From NCBI GenBank assembly GCA_903813345.2, contig CAIIXF020000003.1, positions 16,010,931 through 16,074,930 of the forward strand: a stretch of 64,000 bases of DNA, given 5' to 3'. Each line of letters starts with the position of its first letter. The stretch's first letter is position 1. Of the stretch, positions 1-14,300 are shown piece by piece. This DNA comes from Owenia fusiformis. Lineage: Eukaryota; Annelida; Polychaeta; Sabellida; Oweniidae. Below the pieces are notes generated by a model that worked only from the letters and a program-made list of their open reading frames with translations, searched no databases and had not been told where the DNA came from. Position numbers and translations under genes: made by a program.

Positions 1-1280
1 ACTGGGTTTCTTGGTACATTCTACCTCCTATTTATTTAGTATTTACTTCAAATTGTTAAATATGATATTTTTCAAAAAAGCTTAAAAATATTTAAAATTT
101 CATAGAATAGCCCTGTTAAGCCTTGCCCAAGACTGTGTTTTTTATCAAGATAAATAAAAGATAAAACAATTGAATTGGGCAAGGCTAAGGCCTGTTAATG
201 TTTTAGAATTAATATTTTAAAAATCCAGAAAGCTAATCAAGACAGATACCAAGATATCTATCCCTCTCCTGAGATACACTTTACATTCCTGAAAACTATA
301 TACATGTACCTAGAACCTCAGTAGGTAAGGAATGCATGATGATACACCCCTTTTAGTCTTGGATCATGAACTCTGCCAATAGTTTTGATGAAGTGGGTTT
401 AATTGTAGATAATTGTGTGTTCGCTCAATAGCTTGATTTTTCATTTTAAGATTGAATTAAAGGAATGTGTTCCTTGCTTTAAATAATGATGACCGTGTGA
501 TAGCCAGAATATGGAGTTAGGGAATGCATATTAAGCCCAAGAGGGCTGAAATTCCATATGCCCTACAATGATTACTGAAAATGTAAATTGCTTTAATTTG
601 GCGCTTTTTATTATTATTTATTTGACGATTCACCAACTATGTAAAATATACCGAATTTAAGTCTTTATTATTTACTAGATTTTTCAAATTTTTCCAAATT
701 GAAGAGTAGCCAATTATGGAAATGCCAAATTAAAACAATATACAAAAGTATAATGTTTTTCTATGTAAATTAAATTTTTATAAATTAAAACAGTATGGCG
801 GTGTACATTTCAGATATTATGTTGGAAATAGATTGCCTGTCTTATGCGAACATCACTGTTGAAAGTTTTTCTATGACATTTTATTGTACATATCTGTATA
901 TAATGTATATAGAGTAAGACTAGGAGCTCAAGTAAATATCATTTATCGTATATAATTATTATAATGGGCTGTATATTGTACATATTGAAAATATGAATAA
1001 TGTACTTGCAGTTATATTGTAATTTGAAATGATGAAATATTTGGTTTAGGATGAATGATATTTTAGGGAATCTAAGTTATACGGTCACACTGCCACATAA
1101 AGTACTCTACTCTGTCTTAGTCTTGATTAAAATTATATTAACAGGTTAAAAGATTGGTGAAATGAAAAAAATATTTGAAAATTGCATTTGACGGTTTGAG
1201 AGGAACTTACTTTGATGTTACTTATATATGAATAAATTTTAGTGAAATTAAAATCTGATTTGTCATTTATTGTACTTTTT
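1..1280. other. No gene seen, AT-rich flank
   Basis: AT-rich sequence downstream of the RGS22-like stop codon. I see no exon with coherent splice signals and no structured repeat here. The 3' untranslated region of the RGS22-like gene may reach into the region below 2139. Confidence 0.4.
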
Positions 1281-1284
1281 ATGT

Positions 1285-1410
1285 CAACACCACAAGTGGT
1301 GACATATTGTTATGGTCTCCAACTTTTTCTTGCGGCGTCTGGCGTTTGGAGTTCGGCGTCTGTTACAAATGGCAGGTGTTGACATTTTGCACGTTAGGGG
1401 ACATATCATT
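1285..1410. repeat. Dispersed repeat with CACCACCTGCC core
   Basis: Carries 'ACAAATGGCAGGTGTTGACA' followed by 'TTTTGCACGTTAG', preceded by 'CCACAAGTGGTGACATATTG'. Related sequence, inverted, lies at 43115-43220 (ATGCAAAATGTCACCACCTG, then an outer ATATGTCACC block) and part of it at 63735-63780. Three partial copies make it a dispersed element, probably a miniature transposon. Confidence 0.5.
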
Positions 1411-1524
1411 AATCTTGAAATTATAAATGATTAACAGTATAATACCCGGAAAAATATTTTATGAGGGGGTCAGCGTTCTCATGATTTAGGAAGAAATCGG
1501 ATTAACAGTTTTGATAACACTATA

Positions 1525-1755
1525 AGTTATTGAATGATTTGAAGTGCAATACAGGATATATTCTGCTCGAGAAATTCCGTATTGGAACGAGACGAAGTGT
1601 GATCCTCTGTATTGCTACTGAGAATGTCCCCTCCGTACCAATATGTTCCGTATTGCGAGTCGGAGATGATCAATGGAGACAGTCTCAGTAGCAATACAGA
1701 TTGGTACAGCACAAGAACTGACCAATCAAAAGGCTTCATTTTATAGATCATACGA
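1525..1755. repeat. Palindromic dispersed element, family A
   Basis: One copy of a family also seen at 25715-26035, 55940-56165 and 57030-57710. The right half is a hairpin: 'CTGTATTGCTACTGAGAATG' faces 'CAGTCTCAGTAGCAATACAG'. The left edge reads 'TTGAATGATTTGAAGTGCAA' and the right edge ends in 'AGATCATACGATAAA'. No coding capacity. Structure and copy number fit a miniature inverted-repeat transposon. Confidence 0.75.
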
Positions 1756-2138
1756 TAAAAATAAAAATATGTATGGAGGTGAACATGATATTAAGATGAA
1801 TGCACAGTCATAAATGTAATACCTTGATGGATCAAGATGGTTATTTACATGTTTCCTAACTACAATATCCAAACATTACACTTTGTATGAAGAATAAAAG
1901 CACATTGTCTCTGTGAAACTATACAGTAAATAATAGACCATTGCACTTGTGCAACATCTATAGCATTTTTATCTTTTTCTAAAAATATAGGCTAGCTAAA
2001 ACCAATGATTCAAAAACTCGGATATAGACCTAAGCAAAATCTTAAAGATTCAAAAATATGTTGAACACACATATACTGAGCCAAATAGTCAAGCCTCATA
2101 TTCTAAATGTTTGTTCAAATGTCACTGTCCATTTTCCT

Positions 2139-2361
2139 TTAATCAGCATTAGCTCCCAACAATGACTGAAGCTTGATTAAATCACTGTATTCTATTGTTT
2201 CCACTCCAGGCCCCGCTGCCGACTCCAGCATTCCCGCGCTAACCATACTGACACGTCTTGCTCTCGGGGGTGGGGGCGCAGGGAACATATCTAACCCCAA
2301 ACTCTCCCGTGTTTTGACGGAAAAGAGGTTGCTTGATCGATTAATTCTGTTTTTGCTAGAC
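2139..2361 (-). CDS. RGS22: RGS22-like terminal exon
   Basis: Acceptor 'gtaactttcag', then one base completing lysine and 73 codons to a TAA at 2141-2139. The tail is serine/proline-rich: SSKNRINRSSNLFSVKTRES, MFPAPPPPRARRVSMV and finally VETIEYSDLIKLQSLLGANA-D. GC content is clearly above the surroundings, as for the other exons. There is no known domain. Confidence 0.75.
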
Positions 2362-5300
2362 CTGAAAGTTACAAGTATGTATGAAGATATGGTATATACA
2401 CTCTAGAAGGGATTAGATATGGTATATACACTCTGAAAGGGATTAGATAAAGGATATATCTCAAGGGAAAATATTGAAAATCTTCAATTGTAAAAAAATT
2501 ACAAATAAGAATTAATACGATACCTTCCATACCATTCGCGAAGTCAACTGTCGGCCGACGGTTTGACCGCCAACTCATCGATAACCTGCATACATTAAAC
2601 TCGTCATTTGAACCATTATATAGGCCAGTGATCGGGTATAACACTAGCTATCGAGCTGCACAGCAGGTACTCTCCATATTTAAATGAATTGGGCGATCAA
2701 ACCGTCAGCCGCCAGTTGAATTCGCGAATGCTACCCAAGATCAGTCGTCTTACCTTGACCTATTTATGTTCGACCTGCTTTCAGCTAAGGACAACTGGCT
2801 ACCGAAATTATATTTACGTCTTTCGCTATGTGCCGCAATATATCGGAGGCCATCGAAGAGTGTGAAGTGAATCCTGAAGTGACCATTATGGTCATCATCT
2901 AAACAAATGAAATTGAAAAAACACAGAGCATCAATTGGCGTCAAACGTCATTTTCAATGCACTGAGAAAATGCTATTGAAAATACGCTGAAAATACTACA
3001 TTCTGATTGGCTCACAAACCGATCTTATCTCATTCTCTTCCAGATATTAGAGAGGTGTTTGCAACTCACTTACAGCATACCCGTTTATTATTCCCGTATA
3101 TAACGTATAACTTATGAAGCGTTTGATCACGTCATCATTTATTGCGCAGCTCTACACGTCTTTAATAGTGATAGACGACGATTTATAAGAACTTCACAAT
3201 AAATGGTGACGTAATGAAACGCTTCATAATTTATACGGAAATAATAAAATGCTATAAGTGAGTTCCGAAATCTGCTATATTCTTTCGCCAGAAACGTTGT
3301 ATGGAGATATTTTTGAATGGAGGTCTGAATGAAGTAAAGTCAGCAAGACAGGATATTGACGAAATATTGCCCCGGAGGTATCATAAGCGTCCAGATTTAA
3401 AAACAACTTTTAACGACTTAAAACCAGTAATTATTTTTATACCATAATTAATCCCATGTGGCTGTAAAGTGGGTAACGTTTTCAGGTTAAAGTCTTTGTA
3501 TATTGGTGTATCAATGCATCTATGGGGTTTCTCCGACTCAAACGAAGCTGGTTGTATCACTGGTTCACCCCCGGGGTTAGCAGAAAACCTCCATTTTGAA
3601 AACCTGTTGATAAAACAAAAAATATCCGTAAAACAACTTTTCTTCTTTACACAACCTTTACTTTGAAGTGTATTGGTAGCGCTTTAGTTCAGTTTTCCTA
3701 CGGTTGATAAAGGATCCAGATGAAAAATTGTTTTAAAGTGATTAAATAATCCAACCTGGTGAACATGTTTAAGAAAAAAATATTCCGTCTGCGACTCTGC
3801 AACCTGTGTCCCAGATAACTGTAAAAGTGATTATGCCCATTTCGAGACATAAATACATAAATACACCATTGGAAAGAGGAGACACGTGGCTTTAGGGTAA
3901 ACTAAATCAAATTAATCCAATCATCACTGGTTTTGTGTTTTTTGCTTGTTGCTTTTTGGGACGCATTGTACATGTAAATTAGAGCCAATGACTTGTCGTC
4001 ATCGGCGTGACTTTTTGTTCTTCTAATTCTTTGTGCATGAAAATCGCAAATGCATTTTTACATTGATCGGAAATGCAACTATGCTATATTATGTATATAC
4101 CCAACCAACACGAACTTACTTTTTCCAGAAATGTACAAGGACCGTAAATATCGACATCATAGCATTATGGAACAGCCCCCTGTCCAATATACCACTCTGA
4201 AACGTCTCAAGTATTTCTTCTGCAGTGTCTGCAGAGATATTAATCTGAAAATGAAAATCTAGTTTACCCTGATATACATCCTAATACACTTGGTAGATGA
4301 AGCACTCTTTTAAGAAGCAAGATGAAACAATTGGAAAGGTTGTAAATTAAGTTGCACTTTGTGATTTGTCATTGAAGGCTTTATTGAAAGTCAGTCAATA
4401 TTTTTAGTGTATTATAAAGCACTAGCTCTTGTCATATCGGTTGCATCCGGGGGGGTTACTCCCATATATTGGCTATATGTGGACGTGCCGCTAAAGTGGG
4501 TCACCTTTTCACCGAAAGATCTCTGACAGATGTGCGTCCCATTTTACAGAAAACCGAGATGTGGGTCCCATTTTGATGGAAAATCCCTAGAACTGGGTCT
4601 ACTTTTTGAAAAACCTAAAAACTGGGTATTGCTCTTGAAAACAAATCGCTGGAAATGGGTTTTGTTTTTTAAAAACTCCCTCGAAGTTGGTCTCTTTTGA
4701 AATAAAAGCCCTAAATGTGGGTCAATTTTAGAGAAAAATCCCTAGATGTGGGTAGATATATTGAATCTCAGCGACATCCCCTGTACAAAAGGTTGACCAG
4801 TGCCCCCCCCCCCCCTCCCTTTAAAAGACCTGAACAACGGCTTTCATATTTCACAATTACCTGTATCTTTGGTGGTATTTCTGACTCTATGAAACAGCAA
4901 ATTATTGTGAATGCTTTTTGCTCAACCATTTCCTCGTCCTCTTTGCGGTACGTACCCGCCTGTGCTGCAGATGTAGCGTTGTCAACCATCTGTCTATACC
5001 TGCAAAAGAAATCATATAAGGACGTTAAGCTCCGCGCTTTTAGGAGAACTTGTACGTGAACGACTTACGTGGACGTATAATTAAGAAATATAGACCGAAA
5101 AGCAGGGGTAATATCGTCCAATACACCCCGCAGGGCTAGGCACAAAGTTTTCTGTTCCCCAAACGACCGAAGGGAGTGAGGGGCTCGAAAGTTTTTGTGC
5201 CTATCCCCAAGGGATGTATTCGACGATATTATCCCTGCTCTGAGGTCTATATTACGATTCGAACATGAAAACTCCCCAAATTGGTTAGAATATTCATCAT

Positions 5301-8300
5301 GGTCCACCATTACTACGACCCACCGTTATGACATCACACATTTCACGTATTAACAGGGGCATTGATCGCGAATATAACCCAGGTGAAATGTTGACTTTGT
5401 TTACAGTTTATAGAAGGCGTGAATACAGTCATGTTCGAATATGGAGTACTGATGACCGGGCATACATATTTTATACATAATTAATCGGGTCAGATGTTAA
5501 TATGTATGCACACGTTACAGAGCACAGCAAGCAAAGAAAATATCTAAAAGGACACCAGTCATAAGGAAAACACCCAACTATCCAAAACCATGATCTAACG
5601 TGAAAGAAACAATGTTTACTCTAATACCCTCCTCCCCACCATTCATGGTACGTTCACACCAACGGCACTTTGATGGCGCTTTAAAGCGGCTTGTAAAGCG
5701 GCACCAAAGCGTAACAAAGCTTAATTAAAGCGTCGGGGTCGTAATAGGTCGTAGAAAAGCTCGGGAGTAAAGCGGGATATTCGGCAAGAGCGCTAAAAAA
5801 TTTAAACTGTTTAAGCGTTCGCACCAACGGCGCTTTGATACCGCTTTAAAGCGGATTGTAAAGCGGCACCAAAGCGTAACAAAGCTTGATTAAAGCGTCG
5901 GGATCGTAATAGGTCGTAGAAAAGTTCGGAGTAAAGCGGGATATTCGGCAAGAGCGCCAAAAAATGTTAAACTGTTTAAAAATTTTGGGCGCTCTATTAC
6001 GAATTGATTGAAGCGCCGAGAGCGTATCAAAGCTTAACAATCCGTAACAAAGCTCAACAAAGCTTGACTCAAAGCGTAGGAAAGCTTAACACAGCTTGGT
6101 TCAAAGCGGGGACCCCAGTCTATTCACGGTCTGTTACCACTTGACACGCTTCGTTAAGATGTCTCACGATTTGCTACGATCTGGCATGAAGATCTGACAC
6201 GAGGTCAGACGCTTTCATCAATATCTGACACTCTTTGTTACACTTTCCTGAGGGACTCTCAAGCTTTCCAACGAATTGAGACGCTTTAATCAAGGATTGA
6301 AACGCTTTGCTAGGCTTTGTTACGCTTGAAAGTTTTCACACGCTATATCACGCCGTGCGACAAACGTCATGTCTTCTTCAGATAGGTCATGCTCTGGTCC
6401 ATCTGGAATTTCTGGATCTCGTTGTTCTGCCATCGTGTTCTCGAGTCAAAGATGCTATGGTTTTATGGATCTACTGCATCTTTATATAGTCATTGGATCA
6501 AAAGCGGCATGGAATCGGCGATCTCGACATTTTCCAATGCGTGACAGAGCTTAACAGAGCGTAACAATGCACAACAGAGTATCAGAGCCTGATTTAAAGC
6601 GTCATAATCGCATCAAAGCGTAATAATGCTTATCAAAGCTTTTCAAAGCGTGATTTCAAGCGTAACAAAGCCTGATCAAAGCGGGATCAAAGCGTGAGGA
6701 ACCTTTTAGAGCTATGTTAAGCTTTCCTACGCTTTGGATCAAGTTTTTCTGAGCTTTGTTACGGTTTGTTAAGCTTTGATACGCTCTCGGCGCTTAATCG
6801 ATTCGTAACAGAGCGCCCAAAATTTTTTAAGAGTTTAACATTTTTTGGCGCTCTTGCCGAATATCCCGTTTTACTCTGAGCTTTTCTACGACCTATTACG
6901 ACCCCGACGCTTTAATCAAACTTTGTTACGCTTTGGTGCCGCTTTACAAGCCGCTTTAAAGCGCCATCAAAGCGCCATTGGTATGAAGAAAAATGACAAA
7001 AATGACGGCGCTTTGCTCGCCGATTTAAAGCGTGGCATTCGCCGTTGGTGTGAACGTACCTTCAAGTACCATTATCACAATACGAGACTCCGACACAAAG
7101 GGACATTTCATTCATACTGATGTCATTACAATACAGAACTCAACATAGACGAGGCCATGCCAAGCTTTCCAAAGAGCTTGCCACATTACACAATTTGCTG
7201 CATCAAGTGTTCTATATTAACGTACCTTTCCGCCTCAACTAGAAAAGCCAAATCATTTACGAGTTTATCTTGCTGGATTAATTTATTGTTAATCTTCTTC
7301 ATGGAGATATGTGGTGATGCCGCTGGTGCATTGCGCGATTTTGGCGTCGTTGTGATCGTCTCCTTCTGAACAGTCAGCTTCAGGTACTCATGAAAGAGTC
7401 TGTTTGTTTTCTGGTTCATGATACCTGCCCTAAAGCACATGACGCTTCTTACGAACATAACCACGATCTGCTGCGTTCTTGTCTGACAACGCGTGCGTCG
7501 ACCATCCCGCAATCTCGATTGTCTGTTATTGACGTCCCCATCAGCGAACGTGTTCACATAGCTTTTGAACCATCTTTCCTCCAGGTCATGCGCCACGCAA
7601 GTCTGTGCGCTTATTAACATAGATGGCGTGACCTTTTCCAGCTTTGGGATTTCCTTTATGACATCAGCGTTGCACTTAAGGTCTTCCCCAAAGTTTGTCG
7701 CTTCCCCGAAATATTTCTTGACTAGAAGGTTTATCTTGATATTTTTTCCTTTTAGATCTTTGAGTTTCGTTTTCATATCTTCAACAGATATCCAGAACTG
7801 TAACGGTAAAGCTGCATCGTGTCGACTGAGGTATCGTTTGAAGAATTCCAAATGGATATGGTCTCTCATCATCTCAATGAAGCTTCTCGGTCTATTTGGT
7901 CTTGCGATAAGTTGGCCATTTCGTCTGATTGGTCTCATGTAAAATGGTTTCATCTCCTGTTCCGGTACCACTATGCTCACCCTATGTACTACACCCGAAT
8001 CGTGTTCTTCCGGTTCTTCGTCTTCTAGTACGTAATGCAATCTAGATCTATAACCGCCTCTCTGCTTAAATTTTCTTCTGTAATGTACGATCTTTGGTAC
8101 GTAAAGACTGCCTTCATCATTGCTTGTATTAAAGGCAGTAGGGGTTTTATAGTCTGTTAGGTGATGGTCTGCACCTTCATGATATAAATCTTTGATGAGT
8201 TCAAATGATCGTCGCACTCTTTTCTCTGCGAACAATTGAAGTGGTTCGTCAATCTGTACAGCCACGTGTTCATAGGGCATTCTTGCTTGTTCTTCTTTAT

Positions 8301-11300
8301 TCCTCCTTGTCTTTCTTGATAGCTGTGTGGAGGATATACATTCAGATGCATTAACTACAGTTGTTCTTGCAGTGAGTATCGAGTTTTAAAATTATAATGC
8401 CCCCTTCTATTCTGGCCTACAACCACCCTTTCTTCTCTTTTCAACAGGGATGATTATATTGATATGAAGATTCGGGAGAATGACAGTTGAAGAGATTGAA
8501 ACGAGAAACGTGTCTTTTATGGTATTTATACACCATTGGTGAGAGAATTGAAATTGTTCATTATAATTATAGACTACAAGTACATAACTTACAACAATGG
8601 AGGGGGGTGTTTCATCTAGATTCTTCCTACTTTATATTGAGACAATTGAAAGCTTACACAAACTATTCAACAACTCCATGTAACCAAAGCTCATGTGCCG
8701 AAGAGTGATTCCGAAACTCAAATTTATTTTCAAACATTTTTCGTATCCTTGTGTGTCCTAGGAAATTAAAACGATCGATGGAGTGTGTTTGGCTTGATTG
8801 ATCAAATAGAAGTTGAATCATCAAGACAACCATGGCACCTTATCTACCTATACTCACCACAGCCTTTGTGAATTGTTTCAAGTCATAGTCTCTGAACGCG
8901 TGCCATCTTCCTTTTAACATCTCAGTAATTTTATCCTGTGAATATTTCACTAGAACGTCTCCTTGTCCTTCTTGCAATAAATAGGTCAAAAGAATCGTAA
9001 ACGCCTCAAATACCCAAATGTAATCAACCGAGGAAAACGTGAGATATGTGTCAATGAGGTGCATTGCTTTCATCATCTTGTATGTTTCTCCGACATTATT
9101 AACAGTTGTAGGACTCATGCACATGTAATCGTCAGCTTCGTGAAAGTATCTCATTAAATTGGCTTCTTCAAGGATTCCCTGCCTCTCTAGGAACTTTTGG
9201 AACGCGTACCCGGACGCTCTGTCCGAGAAAATAGCCTCGTGGTAGACGTAATTATCGCGTCGGTATGTAGTACTACAGAATTCTGTCACGTGCTCGTAGA
9301 CGCGGTTTTTGTACGCTAAACGTGCCCCAGATGCTATGTTCGGTAGACTAGGGATAGACGCTGTGTAGGAACTGTAAAGACTACTTGAGTTAGTCTCCGT
9401 CTCACAACGGTGACCCGATATATCGTTCGCGATTGTACCGGACACAGACGGGTTGAAAATATCCTGTTTTGAATTCTTTGAAGTTCTTCTTGAGGAATTC
9501 GCGCTTGTCGTTGAATCTTTCGCAAATTGTCTGAGTGATGATGTTTTCCGATCGATCTGATATTTTCCTGAAATGTTTTTGTTCTTAGCGCTATTTTCAG
9601 TTGGTTTAACCTTATCAACGTTTTTTTTCGGTACCATCTTTTAACTTATCAAATTCGTCGTCGGATTCGTCACTATCATGGTTTATAGCTTCTTTTAACT
9701 CAAGGTCACTTTGTTTCTTTGATGTTACCACTGTCGTTGGGCTTTTCGTCAAGAACTCCCCAACATCTTTGTTCGATATTTTCGGAAACATCGCTTGCTT
9801 TCTCAGTTCATTTGATGTTTGTTTCACAGTATTCACGGGTTTCTCTTTCTCTTTTACCACTCTATATACCTCCCTTGTTAAACTGGCGAGTGCCATTTTC
9901 TTCTGTTTAGCTTCTGTGTATTTACAGTGAACAAGAAATCGCTTAAGCCAATAAGATTTCAACGAATCCAAGACTATATTCCGTAAATCGTCAAGCGCAC
10001 CATGTTCTTCTTTGCGCGTTCCTGATGATATCCTTGCAGAGCTTCTTTTCCGTCTTGTTCTTGTCTTTAACGTCTCTCTATCTAAATCGAGACCTATTAA
10101 ACGACGAAGAACACCGATCACTAAAAAAGCTAACTGTAGCTCGAGTTTTGTATGGCATATTTACATGATGATAAAACATTTGAATGAACTGGATAGAACT
10201 GAAAAATAAGTTTTGATTGTCAATACTGAAGTTTGCTTGACAGTCTTTAATAAAGGACAGGATGACCTAATATTTTTAAAGGAAATTTAGTTTTCCATCA
10301 TTTCACACGCTTACCCATCAACACTATCCATTTCTCGTTGTAGGCATTCTTAAAGGAATCTCCCTTCATGAAATACTTTCCTTGTATTTCACGAAGGAAC
10401 TGTTTAGTTGTCTCCGACCCTTTGGGAAGCCTTTTACATTTTTCTACGTCATACCAAAAACTCCTGGCGGATTCCCCCGGGGTTCCCCTCAGATGTTGAT
10501 GGAAGTTCCTCATACCGACGACGTTCCCCACAGTCTTCCTTATAAACCCTTTAACCTTAATCTCATCCCATTCCCGAGTCTCATCTCCTATAACAATATC
10601 ATACATTTAATTATCACAATACTTCTCAGTGGCTTCAGGAGATTATACAGTAGTTAAATAACAAGGGCAATACTAAGCATAATTCGGAAATCGGGGAATC
10701 TAATGTCTCGGGAAATTAACCAGATATATGTTGTGATGCGTATGTGCTATCCTATACGGTTGGCAGAATAGTATAGTTTCCATTACAGTGTCAAGATATA
10801 GGGACAGAAAATATTGTAGCATAGTAAGAGCATTCAATATACAGTTAGTAAGTGTAACACAGGCCTTGAGTTTATTGATTTTCTCCCTATATCATGACAT
10901 GTATAGTTTCCATATAGCTTTTGAAATCTCACTAAATCTCGTTTTCGTGAGATTTTAAGAGACTTGCATATTAGACCTCTATGACTTACACTACCTTATT
11001 TTAAATGGCATATTTGAATTCAGTGAAATGTTTTCTCCTACAATAGCTTTGATTTACACAGTTACTATATGTAATTTGAATAATTTTCTATGACAATTTA
11101 AAAAACTTGGGCCAAATGTCCATAGATGCAATGCTAAAATTCTTTAAAACCTTGGATTATTTGTATGTCAATCAACATTTGCATATTTAATCACAACATG
11201 TACATAAACAGAGTCATCATGTGGTATATCATTCAAGTTTTATACGGATTCAACTAACACACTTTGATAAATCATGATTTTAGCATGTAAGTGAATGGAA

Positions 11301-14300
11301 CTCTAGCCCAAGTTAAAAGCTGAATAAAAGAGCAGCACAAGATTTTTATTGATTTTTCTGCTATTTAGAAACTATCCTATTCAGTCTCATCATTATCGCA
11401 CTCTTGGGTGGCCTACTTTAGTGCGGTCAGTTTTTCCAAATCATTTATATGATTCAAAGAAATGTATCAGTATCAGTTTTATCAGTGGTAGTGAATAGAC
11501 GAGTTTGGGGCTTAACCCTTAACCCTCAACCTTTTTCAACACTAAGTCGCAAGGAAGGGGGTCATTTGGACCCCCCCCCCCCCTCTGCGATTTTTTATTA
11601 CTTGCCTTATTTCATTATTGTCGGTATTGTTGTAAACCTTATTCAATAACCTCTTCAGAAAAGTTTTATATTCTTAGAAAAAGTCAAGTCGAGGTCAACG
11701 TGACCCAGGGTTGCGTTTTTCCAACAAGCTACGTGTGCTTTCTCATTTAGAGCGACAAGGTATCTACATAAGTTGTATGTAATACGTTTTCAGTTTATAT
11801 CCAACGAAAACGTTTATATATAAGATTGCTAGTAAGCCATGGGCGTAGGGCTATATTTTGAGTTGGTATGCACACGCGGGGGTCCAGGGGTATGCTTCCC
11901 CGGGAAACTTTTTTCAAGGACGTTATTTGATGGAATCTAATCGTTTTTATCAACTTTAAATGTTGACAATGGTAAAAATACAGATACAGTAGGAATCATC
12001 AATAAATTCCCAAATAAATTAATAGTACAATAACGTCATTTCTAAGGGCGATATAGTGAAATATTGGACCAAGGGCCGAAGGCCTGAAGTCCAAGATTTC
12101 ACTATATCGCTCGCAGAAATGACGTTATTAGTATTATTACCACCGTTAACGACCAGGACTGAAACAGCAAGAAAATCTTACGCATTGAACGATATCTAAT
12201 TTCCCGGGGAAAATTGCCGGTCTTTTTACCCAATCACAGGTGAGCAACCAAATCGTTACACACTATGTATAAATATATGATCTATAATTGTGCCAAATTT
12301 CAAAGCAAAGCTAAATGTATAACTTGAGATAGTGTCAAAATTGCAAAACTTTTTGATGCACCCAAGTATAAAGGCAGGTTAAAAGTCAGTAGGTCAGACT
12401 ATTAGCCAATGAGGGTAGCTCAAGGTAGGTTTCAAGTATACACATTTAGAAGCTTTAGATGGGGTCTTCCGGGGGCCTGGTCTGGGGTCTTATTCATGTC
12501 CCGGGATTCATGTTCTTATTTGCAGCAGAAAGCCTACTTCAATTTAATAATTAATCAATCTTTAATCAGTATATCGCAAATACGTACTACTAGTTGAACG
12601 GCGCAGACTGTTAAAATTTTTATAGTCACTTTATTTTAAATTAGTTTAAAGGCTAAACAGACAACTATCAGTGGAGTGCAGATAGTGTCTGCCCGATATC
12701 GTTTTTGAAAGAGGTCCGTGATTTCTAGACGTACTCACGGGGTACCATCGAATAATTTTGGCAACGTACCGGAGAACGACATTTTACTAAGAAATGGCAA
12801 TAATTTAGCACAATATATTTTTTAACTAGAGTTCTACTTTGATTTTGACAAAAGTAAGTATTCCATCCAATGGCTATTTCATTCATGAGTTTGTAGGAAT
12901 TCTGTTGGAACCCAGTTCTGATCAAGTACGAAGTTATTGAAATCGGCGCAGTCGGACTTTACTCCGAAAGATGGTTTTTCGATTATAACTTTTTACAACA
13001 TTTAAGTATAGACTTTTGAAAAAAGTACAGAATAGTCCTTATACTATTGAATAATTCTGTTATTTCTGATTCACACGACTCTGATTTGTTTAATAATAAA
13101 AAAGTTTTAAAAATATTACTTAGGAACGTAACCGGAGCTGGGAACGTAACCGGAGCAGATCAGCTGAATTATATAATTTAAAAAAATAAAATATATGATT
13201 TAAAGCATATATATTATTTACAAACACATATGAATGTTAAAATGAGCATTTATTACCCTTCACTTACAGGAAAATCAATGCATCGAAACAAAGATGGATA
13301 ACAACTGGTTTTGCATAAAACAATAAACGGGCACTCACTCAAACATCTTACGTTTATATGGAGGGGGGGGGGGTTAGGTGAAGAATTTCAGAAAGCATAT
13401 GTTGATTCGATTTGGTCGAGCACATGACAAGTACTTAACACACCTACGCTATATACAGTTCGTTGTATCCTAACTTTTTTAATAATCTAGCATTTAAATG
13501 CTTTTATTTACCCTGAAAAAGAGAAGTTGTCTTAGAAGTATAATACATGTATGTATAAACAGTATATATATATACGAAATTAGTATAACAGAGTGGGTTC
13601 TAATAGTTCGCTGAACAAATACAATGGGTGAAATCAAATGGAATTATTTGCTTACTACATTTAATGACTTTATTCTCCATACAGTGATTGTTCTATGTTT
13701 GATAGCCTTAGCTTTCTAAGGTAAGTGCACTTATGCATGGTAAATACCAAATTTAATTTTTCACAATGGATAAATTTTTTCTTTAAATAAAATGTAATAA
13801 ATACGCATTCGAACAATCCCGTATGTTTTTAAATTAGTATATGTGCTTTAAATCATATATTTTAATTTTTTTGATTAAATAATTCAACTGACCTGCTCCG
13901 GTTACGTTCCCAGCTCCGGTTACGTTCCTAAGTAATATTTTTAAAACTTTTTTTTAAATTAAACAAATCAGAGTCGTGTGAATCAGAAATAACAGAATTA
14001 TTCAAAAGTATAAGGACTATTCTGTACTTTTTTCAAAAGTCTATACTTAAATGTTGTGAAAAGTTATAATCGAAAAACCATCTTTCGGAGTAAAGTCCGT
14101 CTGCGCCGATTTCAATAACTTCGTACTTGATCAGAACTGGGTTCCAACAGAATTCCTACAAACTCATGAATGAAATAGCCATTGCATGAAATACTTACTT
14201 TTGTCAAAATCAAAGTAGAACTCTAGTTAAAAAATATATTGTGCTAAATTATTGCTATTTCTTAGTAAAATGTCGTTCTCCGGTACGTTGCCAAAATTAT

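Noticed and set aside
7565-7942. 125-codon plus-strand open frame
   Set aside because: Antisense shadow of the RGS22-like exon 7226-8322, whose reading is supported by motif and splice sites.
11510-11532. Telomere-like TTAACCCTTAACCC run
   Set aside because: Only two to three imperfect units; too short to be an interstitial telomeric array.
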